Shown: positions 1 to 7,878 of the stretch, one piece after another | Layout of the letters: every line of letters begins with the position of its first letter | Position numbering within the stretch: the stretch's first letter is position 1 | Assembly: GCA_023409995.1 (NCBI GenBank) | Contig: JAEYQN010000071.1 | Span: 5,084 to 69,083, forward strand | DNA: 64,000 nt | From: Cyanobacteria bacterium OH_CBB_238 | GTDB lineage: Bacteria; Cyanobacteriota; Vampirovibrionia; Gastranaerophilales; Gastranaerophilaceae | Reading direction: 5' to 3' | Program-made: the position numbers and the translations under genes | The notes under the pieces: generated by a model | The model's database searches: none | The model's input: the letters and a program-made list of their open reading frames with translations, nothing else | What the model was told of the DNA's origin: nothing

Positions 1-45
1 AAAACAAAAATAAATAAGCTATATTTTAGTAGAGCAGATTTCACT

Positions 46-1377
46 TTATTCATTACATATTTCCCTTGCAATATCTTTTCTGTAATATTCACTATTAAAG
101 GACACCTGCTCAATTTCTTTATACAATTCTGATAACGGAACATTATCTAGATTAGCGCATACGCTAATCAATCTATTGCATGACAAATATTTAATTTTCT
201 TATCATTTTCATAATCAAACTGACCATATTGAATCTTAATATTAGGATTATTTATCCCGATAGATAGCTCTGCCTTTTTTTCTTCATACAAATTTAATTT
301 GTAGTCTTCATCGACAATAACAACACAAGCACTGGTACCTGATTTCCATTTTAGTTTTGTATTTGCCAATTTTTGTTTAGACATTTTTATAAAAACATCT
401 AAAATATCAGAATCTAAATGCTCCAAGATAGCTTGCCCTTCGGGATCTCCAATTCGAGTGTTGAACTCAAGAGTATACAGTTCGTTTGAATTTGTCTTAT
501 GCATTAACCCTGAATAAATAACGCCTATATAGTCTACTTTGTTTTTTCTTAAAACTTTTTGTAAGTTTTTTACATAGTTTTTTATGAGTTTATCTTGCAT
601 TTTTGAAATTCTCAGAGGAATATAAGATCCCAAGCCACCGGTATTTATTCCCTCATCATTATCTTTTAGGCGCTTGTAGTCTCTAACAGGCAATAATGGC
701 AAAAGTGTTTTTCCATCCCAAAACATCATCAATGAAATTTCTTGCCCAACAATAAACTTCTCTGCAATCAAGGTTGTTTTTGTTGGCAACAATTTCCCAT
801 CTTTTACATCAAATACCGAGATCTCTTCTTTAGAAAGAAGCTCATTTACTTGCTTTTCAGCTTCTTCTTTTGTCTTAAGGATATAAGTACCAAAACCATT
901 ACATTCAACATCTCGTTTTATTACAAGAGGGAATTCTAACTTTGAAATTGCAGTCGATATGTCTTCGTTCTTTTTTATTACAAAATGTTCTGGTGTTAAT
1001 ATGTTATTAGCATCCATAAATCTTTTGCCAAACGTTTTTAAACCTTCCAGCTTAACCCAATGCTGAGTCACGCCTATGACTTTTGCCATACTGATTTTTT
1101 TTATATAGTCGATTATGCCACCACTAGAAATAAAAGGATCGAAGGCAATTACAATATCAATTTTTTTTTCTTTTAGCATTAAACCGAGATTAGCATTTGT
1201 TAACTCTAAAAATTCTCCAAATTTAGCTGCATTATGATTTCTGCCAAAAAGATATAGCTTATTTAATAATTTAGATTTACTTATTTCCTCAGCTAGCGCA
1301 TAATCCCTACAAGTACTACAAAACAGTAATACGTTAGTTTTCTTTTTTTTAAATATATCTGTAATTTTTCCAAGCAT
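46..1377 (-). CDS. PurD-like ATP-grasp ligase (divergent GAR synthetase homologue)
   Basis: The 443-residue protein aligns along its length with phosphoribosylamine-glycine ligase. The ATP-grasp core is clear: a segment reading PVRDYKRLKDNDEG followed by NTGGLGSY matches the family's DhKRv..gD.GpNTGGMGAY, and EFNTRIGDPEGQ matches EfN.RFGDPE.Q. The N-terminal domain is divergent: where PurD has G-x-G-G-R-E-H-A-L this protein has CSTCRDYAL (about residues 20-28), and the usual G-P-E-x-P-L is AFDPFI. Residues that contact phosphoribosylamine in PurD are therefore changed, so a different amine substrate is possible. No Shine-Dalgarno sequence is visible before the ATG. It lies divergent to a sugar epimerase and no other purine gene is present. 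The fold assignment is firm; the reaction is not. Confidence 0.8.
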   Translation of the reverse strand: MLGKITDIFKKKKTNVLLFCSTCRDYALAEEISKSKLLNKLYLFGRNHNAAKFGEFLELTNANLGLMLKEKKIDIVIAFDPFISSGGIIDYIKKISMAKVIGVTQHWVKLEGLKTFGKRFMDANNILTPEHFVIKKNEDISTAISKLEFPLVIKRDVECNGFGTYILKTKEEAEKQVNELLSKEEISVFDVKDGKLLPTKTTLIAEKFIVGQEISLMMFWDGKTLLPLLPVRDYKRLKDNDEGINTGGLGSYIPLRISKMQDKLIKNYVKNLQKVLRKNKVDYIGVIYSGLMHKTNSNELYTLEFNTRIGDPEGQAILEHLDSDILDVFIKMSKQKLANTKLKWKSGTSACVVIVDEDYKLNLYEEKKAELSIGINNPNIKIQYGQFDYENDKKIKYLSCNRLISVCANLDNVPLSELYKEIEQVSFNSEYYRKDIAREICNE

Positions 1378-1471
1378 TAAAAAACAGCTTTCAATTTATT
1401 TTTACAATCATTTTATACTTGTTAATAATATTGTACAACTGATGGACAGTAAAGACATATACTTAGATGAT

Positions 1472-1489
1472 TAGAAATAGTTATTTCTA
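1472..1489. promoter_or_regulatory. Perfect inverted repeat, candidate operator
   Basis: An 8-base perfect inverted repeat with a 2-base centre (TAGAAATA-GT-TATTTCTA) lies in the divergent spacer between the PurD-like gene and the epimerase gene. It sits about 25 bases upstream of an extended -10-like element (TGTTATACT, 1513-1521) for the rightward gene. No regulator is identified. AT-rich palindromes can arise by chance. Confidence 0.3.
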
Positions 1490-1541
1490 TTATTTCCCGA
1501 ATTGATGCAGTATGTTATACTTGTAATCGTAAGGGGAAACA

Positions 1542-2537
1542 ATGCCTAAAGTTTTAATTACAGGAACAGCCGGATTGTTTGGCAATAACTTTTCAAGGTA
1601 TTTGCTCAAAAAAGGCTATGAAATAATTGGGATTGACAACTTCTCTGGTGGCTATAAAGAAGATATTCATAGCTCGATAAAACAATATAATGCAAATATT
1701 ACTGATCAAGAAATTATTAATAAAATATTTAAAAAAGAAAAACCAGAAATCGTATTCCATTTTGCAGCTTATGCAGCAGAAGGCCTAAGCCATTACATTC
1801 GAAAGTTTAACTACGAAAACAACTTAATTGCATCTATCAATCTTATAAATGCCTGTATTAATAATGATGTAAGAAAAATAATTTTCACCTCATCAATGGC
1901 TACCTATGGAGAATGTCATACACCGCCATTTCATGAAGAAATGCAACCCTGCCCTATTGACCCTTATGGTGTTGCAAAATATGCAACAGAATTAGATTTA
2001 AAAAATGCAAATGTTCACTTTGGGTTAGATTATTCGATAATTCGCCCACATAATGTAATTGGAAAATATCAGAACATTTGGGATAAATATAGGAATGTAA
2101 TTGGGATTTGGATCAGACAAGCACTTAATAGGGAACCAATTACTATTTTTGGTGATGGATTACAAAAAAGAGCGTTCTCAGACATAAGTTTTTGCCTAGA
2201 ACCAATGGAAAAACTCATAAATTGTTGTAGCACCGAAATATTTAATATCGGCTCTGACAAACCTATAGAGATAATTGAGGCGGCGAAAATATTACAACGC
2301 TGCGCAAAGAACTTTGGATACAACACTGATATCGTTTTATTAGATGAAAGAAAAGAAGCAAAGTTTGCTTATTCGGATCATTCTAAAGCAAGAAAAATGC
2401 TAGACTTTCATGACAATACAAATTTAGAAGAAGTCATTAATGAAATGCTCGAATGGGCATTAGTTCAACCAAAAAGAGAAATAAAAAATATGAAATATGA
2501 GATAGAAAAGGAAATGTATTCGTTTTGGAAACATTAA
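1542..2537 (+). CDS. NAD-dependent sugar epimerase/dehydratase (extended SDR)
   Basis: The 331-residue protein begins with a Rossmann nucleotide-binding motif, GTAGLFG at residues 7-13. It has the extended-SDR catalytic set: SSMATYGE for the Ser region and Y142-x-x-x-K146 in PYGVAK. The length is normal for UDP-glucose 4-epimerase-like enzymes that convert nucleotide sugars. A good ribosome site (AAGGGG) lies six bases before the ATG. The 3' end overlaps the start of the RgpF-like gene, so the two are probably cotranscribed and act on the same surface polysaccharide. The specific sugar cannot be told from the sequence. Confidence 0.85.
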   Translation: MPKVLITGTAGLFGNNFSRYLLKKGYEIIGIDNFSGGYKEDIHSSIKQYNANITDQEIINKIFKKEKPEIVFHFAAYAAEGLSHYIRKFNYENNLIASINLINACINNDVRKIIFTSSMATYGECHTPPFHEEMQPCPIDPYGVAKYATELDLKNANVHFGLDYSIIRPHNVIGKYQNIWDKYRNVIGIWIRQALNREPITIFGDGLQKRAFSDISFCLEPMEKLINCCSTEIFNIGSDKPIEIIEAAKILQRCAKNFGYNTDIVLLDERKEAKFAYSDHSKARKMLDFHDNTNLEEVINEMLEWALVQPKREIKNMKYEIEKEMYSFWKH

Positions 2538-4090
2538 AACGACTTGTAATATATGAATATAACGAAAATAAACCACTACCTGAATATGTCAGATATGCCA
2601 TTAACTCACTTATACAGTTATCACAAACTTGCATAGTAGTACTAAAACAGCTTCCAGAAGATGACGATTCACTCAAAGATCTAAATGCGGAAACTGTTAA
2701 AACGAGAAAACAAGCATTAAACGGTTATCTTAATTATGACGAATTAATACTGGCAAATGATAATTTTTATGGTCCATTTGCCTCATTTGATCCCTTATTT
2801 GAAGAGATGGAAACATTTGATTTCTGGTCGATTGATGGGCATTCTTCTTTTTGCGTTTTCAAACGAAAAGTTCTTGAGAACCCAAACTTTATTGAAAACA
2901 TTATAACTAAACCCAATAGTATATCCCACGACTTTATAGAAAAAGGCTATAAATATGGGCTGAAGATCAAAGAACCTATCGAAATAGATCACTATGTAAA
3001 AGAAGAAAATTGCCCGATAATACCCAGAAACTATTTTTTAACTACTCGGCACAAATATTTTAACTATAGGCTAAAATATTCAGTCGATTATATAAAAACA
3101 TCTTCGAATTATGATACAGATTTAATATTAAAAGATTTGATTGTATCAGGTAGCTTAGGTAATACAAGAGAAAATTTACATCTGGATTTTATTCTCTCCT
3201 CAAGATGTTCAGACAATAATATTATTAATACAAATAGAAAAATAGCAATTGTAATGTATATATATCCTCTAAACTTAGTTGAGTATTCCTACAAATATGT
3301 GCAATCAATGCCAAAAGATGCCGATATTTACATAGTATCAACAACTGAAAAAGTCATACGCAAATGCAAGGAAGTCTTTGCTGGTTTAAACAGAACCATT
3401 CAATACAGAATGCAAAAGAACAGGGGTAGAGATAATTCGGCTTTACTAATCACTTGCAAGGATGTTATTAAAGAGTATGACAACATATGCTTTGTACATT
3501 CTAAGCAAAGTTCAAAACTAAATAAGGTAATTGGTGATGACTTCAGAAATCATTGCTTTGAGTCGCTTTTAGCAAGCCCATTGTATGTAGAAAACATTAT
3601 AGCTGCGTTTGAAGAAAATCCATACTTAGGTATTTTATTGCCGTTTCCTCCAAACTTTTATCCTTACAAAGTGTTGGGAAACGAGTGGATGAATAATTAT
3701 GAAAATTCAAAAAATTTCATAAAAACCAGGCTAAATTTAGATATAGAATTAGATAAAGAAAACCCAATATGCGCTTTTGGAGGTATGTATTGGTTTAGAA
3801 GCAGCGCATTTAATTCTCTTATGAAGGCTAATTTAGCTTTTGAAGACTTTGAGTCAGAACCTCTCACAAAATTGGATGGACTATTAACTCACACTATAGA
3901 ACGAATAATTCCTACATTAGCTCAAAATGATGGCTATTACACAGCTTTTGTTGCGCCTGAATATTATGCCTCAATATATATAAATAACATAAGCTCTGAC
4001 ATTAGAGTGCTAAAAAAGGAGTTAAAGAAATATGATTCCAACAAACATCTATTTAAAACTTTCTTGAAAAAGCTTTTCAGCGATTCGTAA
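2525..4090 (+). CDS. RgpF-like (rhamnan synthesis F family) glycan protein
   Basis: The 521-residue protein looks like the RgpF/rhamnan-synthesis F family. The C-terminal part (about residues 240-500) carries the family's blocks: a start like IAIVMYIYPL, a central QNRGRD-like block (KNRGRDNSALL), FVHSKQS, and FGGMYWFR followed by a conserved acidic segment. The N-terminal 150 residues look like a second, shorter unit of the same family (NDNFYGPFASFDPLF, DFWSIDGHSSFCVF). The start is a TTG at 2525, preceded by AAAAGGA and overlapping the upstream epimerase by 13 bases, which implies translational coupling. RgpF proteins act in assembly of cell-wall or O-antigen polysaccharides. The donor sugar is unknown. 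Confidence 0.75.
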   Translation: METLKRLVIYEYNENKPLPEYVRYAINSLIQLSQTCIVVLKQLPEDDDSLKDLNAETVKTRKQALNGYLNYDELILANDNFYGPFASFDPLFEEMETFDFWSIDGHSSFCVFKRKVLENPNFIENIITKPNSISHDFIEKGYKYGLKIKEPIEIDHYVKEENCPIIPRNYFLTTRHKYFNYRLKYSVDYIKTSSNYDTDLILKDLIVSGSLGNTRENLHLDFILSSRCSDNNIINTNRKIAIVMYIYPLNLVEYSYKYVQSMPKDADIYIVSTTEKVIRKCKEVFAGLNRTIQYRMQKNRGRDNSALLITCKDVIKEYDNICFVHSKQSSKLNKVIGDDFRNHCFESLLASPLYVENIIAAFEENPYLGILLPFPPNFYPYKVLGNEWMNNYENSKNFIKTRLNLDIELDKENPICAFGGMYWFRSSAFNSLMKANLAFEDFESEPLTKLDGLLTHTIERIIPTLAQNDGYYTAFVAPEYYASIYINNISSDIRVLKKELKKYDSNKHLFKTFLKKLFSDS

Positions 4091-4096
4091 ATTTAT

Positions 4097-5074
4097 TTAT
4101 AATCCAATTTTTTGTACCTGATCAGTTTGAATAGCCCTTTTGGTTCGTTTACCGGAATGAATTTCGCAATAGTCACAGGCGGAAAAGAACTCTCGAGTAA
4201 AAAATATGTTCAATTTTTTTATTAATGATTTTCTATTTTCATTTCGTATATCAATATTTTCATCACTTAAAAAAGAATGAGACGAAAGTCGTTGAATGGC
4301 AATAGATCGTGTACAATGGTGAAACTTACCATCCATAAGAGCAATACAATCTTTTTGCCAACATTCAGAAAAAACATTAGCCAGTTCAAGTGGTTTGCGA
4401 TTTCGAGGATATAGCTCCCCTATTTTGAACCATTCGTAATTCGAAACATAATAATATACGCCCAGTTGGTCTAAACGGTAAGTAATTTCTTGTAATTTCT
4501 GACTGTTTATTGATGAATTATCAGAGTAATCAGATAATGAAAAAAACACTTTATCTTTGTATTTTTTCAAGACAGAACAAAGATTTTCTGATGGAACAAT
4601 AGTGGAGTTAGTTGTAATTTCAATTGAAATAATTTGTTTTTTTGTACAGGCATAATTCAACATTTTATCTAAATCTTTAACAATCATGGGCTCGCCACCA
4701 ATAAATTTTAATTTATAAATTTTATTAGCTCCCTCTAGCAACTTTGTTAAATCAACTTTAAATTGCTCAAAAGATATAGTCCATTGATTATCAGAAGAAT
4801 AATAGGGCATCAAAGACGCGCATTCCAAACAATTCAATGAACATGATGTCGTCAAATTAAAATCCATACTTGGAATATCGGGCCTTAAGTTAAGTATAAA
4901 CCTAAGCTGGGAATATAGACCATTGAGAAAACAGAATATATTTTTTGCCAGTCTATTTTGTGATAGCCAGAAATCGAACGAATTTATTCTTAAGTTAAAA
5001 AAGCTTCGAAAGCGAAACATAACAACTCGATCAATATTTCTACTTTTAAATGTTGCCAATCCTTTAAAATTCAT
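4097..5074 (-). CDS. Radical SAM protein
   Basis: The 325-residue protein carries the radical SAM CxxxCxxC motif (CSLNCLEC, about residues 82-89) that binds a 4Fe-4S cluster, followed by the GGEP motif (KFIGGEPM) that contacts SAM. The C-terminal half has further cysteines (CWQKDC, HHCTRS, CDYCEIH), suggesting a SPASM/twitch-like auxiliary cluster. The substrate is unknown. It is convergent with the RgpF-like gene and lies between glycan genes, so a sugar or a peptide linked to glycan assembly is plausible but unproven. The protein begins MNFKGL, containing the F-K-G tag seen in other proteins of this window. An alternative start is the methionine at residue 19. Confidence 0.85.
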   Translation of the reverse strand: MNFKGLATFKSRNIDRVVMFRFRSFFNLRINSFDFWLSQNRLAKNIFCFLNGLYSQLRFILNLRPDIPSMDFNLTTSCSLNCLECASLMPYYSSDNQWTISFEQFKVDLTKLLEGANKIYKLKFIGGEPMIVKDLDKMLNYACTKKQIISIEITTNSTIVPSENLCSVLKKYKDKVFFSLSDYSDNSSINSQKLQEITYRLDQLGVYYYVSNYEWFKIGELYPRNRKPLELANVFSECWQKDCIALMDGKFHHCTRSIAIQRLSSHSFLSDENIDIRNENRKSLIKKLNIFFTREFFSACDYCEIHSGKRTKRAIQTDQVQKIGL

Positions 5075-5217
5075 ATATTATTTACCCTGATAACAATAGA
5101 TATAATAGCATCTTGAGGAAATATTGTCGATTAATCAAGATGTCACAAAATAGACTATATGCTAATATGTTGTCAACTGCGATTATAATTAATTAATTTT
5201 GCCTGAAAGCCTAAAGT

Positions 5218-6207
5218 ATGACTTACTTTTCGATAATACTACCTATACACAATGCCGAGGATTTTATTAATAAATCTCTTGACAGCATTATTAATCAATC
5301 TTTTCACGACTTTGAAGTTATTTGTGTAAATGATGGTTCCACAGACAGTTCATTGCAAATTTTGAGTACCTATAACGATCCCAGAATAAGAGTCATAAGC
5401 CAGCCCAATCAAGGATTATCAGCAGCCAGAAACACAGGCTTAGAGATTGCAACAGGAAAATACATACTATTTTTAGATGCGGACGATTGGCTCAATTTTA
5501 ATACCTGCCAAATTTTATATGAAAAAACACTGGCAGAGCAAAACGCAGATATTATACTATTTAGCTTTAAACTGCATCAAAATGATTTGATTAGAAGTTA
5601 TAAAATGCCAAACTACCCGGATCTAAAAGCAATAGAAACAACAACAGTTGAATTTTATTCAAACCCTAAGATTTTCATGGATTTTGACTTTGTGGCTTGG
5701 GATAAAGCTTACAAAAACACTTTTATACAACAACATAACTTAAAATTTGAACACTCGATATTTATGGCTGAAGATAGGGTTTTTAGCATAAATTTATTTG
5801 TAAAAAATCCCAATATAACATTTTTAGATGACACCTTGTATAATTACAGACTCAGAAATGACAGTCAAAGCAGAAAAAATTATGATTTTATCCTGCCAAA
5901 TATGATTAAAGCGTTCCTTCATATTGAAGAGCAGGAATATTTCTATGCCAATACAATTTATATGCAAACTTTAATTATAAAGGTATTTTTACGAGATTTA
6001 CTATTTTGGCTTGTTTCAACAAATGAAAAAGCAAAACTTGATGCCTGTCATACTCACATAAATCATTTCTTTACCATTATAAAAAAATATAGAAAACATA
6101 ACTTGCATCTATTGGATGTATTTAAAGAGTTAAAACATAAGGTCTCTATTCTAAGAAAAAAACTATTAATAGAGCAAATTAAATTGAAAATAAAAACTTT
6201 AATTTGA
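5218..6207 (+). CDS. Family 2 glycosyltransferase
   Basis: The 329-residue protein opens with a GT-A fold typical of GT2: FSIILPIHNAEDFI, then VICVNDGSTDSS, NQGLSAARNTGL and the metal-binding FLDADDW (about residues 87-93). The remaining 200 residues contain a second acidic segment (AEDRVFS), as in GT2 enzymes that build capsule or O-antigen. It should transfer a sugar from a nucleotide donor at the cytoplasmic face of the membrane. There is no strong ribosome site before the ATG. Donor and acceptor cannot be predicted. Confidence 0.9.
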   Translation: MTYFSIILPIHNAEDFINKSLDSIINQSFHDFEVICVNDGSTDSSLQILSTYNDPRIRVISQPNQGLSAARNTGLEIATGKYILFLDADDWLNFNTCQILYEKTLAEQNADIILFSFKLHQNDLIRSYKMPNYPDLKAIETTTVEFYSNPKIFMDFDFVAWDKAYKNTFIQQHNLKFEHSIFMAEDRVFSINLFVKNPNITFLDDTLYNYRLRNDSQSRKNYDFILPNMIKAFLHIEEQEYFYANTIYMQTLIIKVFLRDLLFWLVSTNEKAKLDACHTHINHFFTIIKKYRKHNLHLLDVFKELKHKVSILRKKLLIEQIKLKIKTLI

Positions 6208-6352
6208 AACATGCATCATTAAAGCTTAATTAAAAAAATGATTTTATTTCGGCATACTTTTTAGTTTGTCTCTTTGTTTAATTAGTCTTATTTGGCAAAA
6301 AAAATAATTTGAAGTTTTATATATTTGTTAGAATTCTGCAGTATTTTAGTCA

Positions 6353-6361
6353 TGCTATAAT
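6353..6361 (+). promoter_or_regulatory. Extended -10 promoter for the HAD/kinase-like pair
   Basis: TGCTATAAT forms an extended -10 element (TG-n-TATAAT) 60 bases upstream of the HAD gene start. There is no recognisable -35 at 17 bases, which is usual for extended -10 promoters. It would drive the HAD gene and the kinase-like gene directly behind it. Confidence 0.45.
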
Positions 6362-6421
6362 ACCTCAATTATATTCACAAATAATGGTTGGTTGCAGTTA
6401 AATGACAAATAAAGGTAAAGA

Positions 6422-7873
6422 ATGAAAGTAAACATTGACTCCCCCTATACTCATACAAAAGCACATAAAGCTATTGCATTTAAGGCGGGACATACCACAA
6501 TAATTAGTGATTTCGATGGAACATACATGCCTGCAACCTTCGATCATTCTGTAGTAGTGTCAAAAAAAGGTTATTTTGATTCATATGATTATTTTGAATA
6601 TTTTTCTAAATTTCAGAAATTATTCAGTGGATTAAAAGACAAATGTGAATTTATACTATCCTCAGGAAGAAACATTTATGAAACAGAATTCTTTTTTAAG
6701 AATCTACCAAATCCAAGCTATGTTCCGAAGCCAGATTATTTTATATCTTCAAATGGTTCTGACATATTAGAAAGAGATGGAGATGGTTTTTCCTACAAAA
6801 GAGCTCTTATATCGAAACAAAAAGAGTCAGATATAACAACTCTCTCTGGTTGGGACACAGAAAAGATAAAAGGAATTACTCGTTCAATTCTTAAAAATGA
6901 GGGATTTGAAGTTATTGAATCTAAGGTAAATAGCAATAAACAAGAATATGGCGAGTTCTCTTCAGAAGCAAATATTGAACGATTGAAAACCCCTTATTCT
7001 AATAAGGTAGCATCCATAAGACAAGATGAACATTTGCATTTAAATGTTGCATTTACCAAAGATAGTGACGAGCAAACAATTTTAACTACCTTAAAAAAAA
7101 TAGAAGATACGCTTACAAACTCGGGAATAAAAGCAAATTATTCATTTAATTCAAAGAATCCTTATGCGGGAAATCAGCGAATAATTGAACTAACCCCACG
7201 TATTAAGTATTTGACAGGGGAAGAAGGCAGCTTAAGCAAGTTATATGACCCATTACTGAGAATTCAAAGCGCTGCTAAAAATAATGATTTAATAATAGTT
7301 GCAGGAGATTCATCTAATGATAAGCCTATGCTTAATTTGATTAATTACTTCAAAAAAAATATGCAATTAACTCAAAAAGATATGGATAACCTTCCTGTAA
7401 TAAGCATTATTGTGGAAAATAAAAACTCAAAAATTACAAGTCTAAAAAATGAACTCGCAAAATTCAACCATGATTCAATCAAAAAAATGATAGTCGTTAA
7501 TCCTAACGGATCAGGGGACGTTAAGACCTTACATGAGGCTATAGAGCTTGCTATAAAATCATATTCCGACCAAAATAATTCTTTTGCGAAAGGGCTTATA
7601 GAAGGAGCGTCTCCTGAGTTAATAGATAAACTTGGAATAAAAAATATTAAAGACAATTTTTCTCTAATAAAAAACAAAAAAATCTTTATTCCTCTATCCC
7701 TTGCCGGTGCATCTTTATTGGCAATAGGCTCCACTTTAAGCAACGTATTCAACAAGCTACCGATAATTCCAGCCTCAAGAATAGGCAATCCTGAATCTTC
7801 AATAATGCAGACCCCGGCTGAAAATAAAATGTCACAAAACGTTCCCAAAGTATTTAGTAGCTTTGATAGGTAG
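6422..7873 (+). CDS. HAD-superfamily phosphatase (Cof/sucrose-phosphatase-like) with N-terminal FKAG tag
   Basis: The HAD core begins at SDFDGTY (nucleophile D30 and D32), followed by motif II FILSSGRN, the type-C2 cap region and motif IV GDSSNDKPML (about residues 298-307). The order is that of sucrose-phosphate-phosphatase/Cof-like enzymes, which hydrolyse small phosphorylated metabolites, often sugar phosphates. A 20-residue N-terminal extension ends in IAFKAG. The C-terminal extension after about residue 380 includes a hydrophobic segment (IFIPLSLAGASLLAIG) that could be a membrane anchor. At 483 residues it is much longer than usual HAD phosphatases. The kinase-like gene starts five bases after its stop, so the two probably form an operon. 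The substrate is unknown. Confidence 0.75.
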   Translation: MKVNIDSPYTHTKAHKAIAFKAGHTTIISDFDGTYMPATFDHSVVVSKKGYFDSYDYFEYFSKFQKLFSGLKDKCEFILSSGRNIYETEFFFKNLPNPSYVPKPDYFISSNGSDILERDGDGFSYKRALISKQKESDITTLSGWDTEKIKGITRSILKNEGFEVIESKVNSNKQEYGEFSSEANIERLKTPYSNKVASIRQDEHLHLNVAFTKDSDEQTILTTLKKIEDTLTNSGIKANYSFNSKNPYAGNQRIIELTPRIKYLTGEEGSLSKLYDPLLRIQSAAKNNDLIIVAGDSSNDKPMLNLINYFKKNMQLTQKDMDNLPVISIIVENKNSKITSLKNELAKFNHDSIKKMIVVNPNGSGDVKTLHEAIELAIKSYSDQNNSFAKGLIEGASPELIDKLGIKNIKDNFSLIKNKKIFIPLSLAGASLLAIGSTLSNVFNKLPIIPASRIGNPESSIMQTPAENKMSQNVPKVFSSFDR

Positions 7874-7878
7874 CTGAC

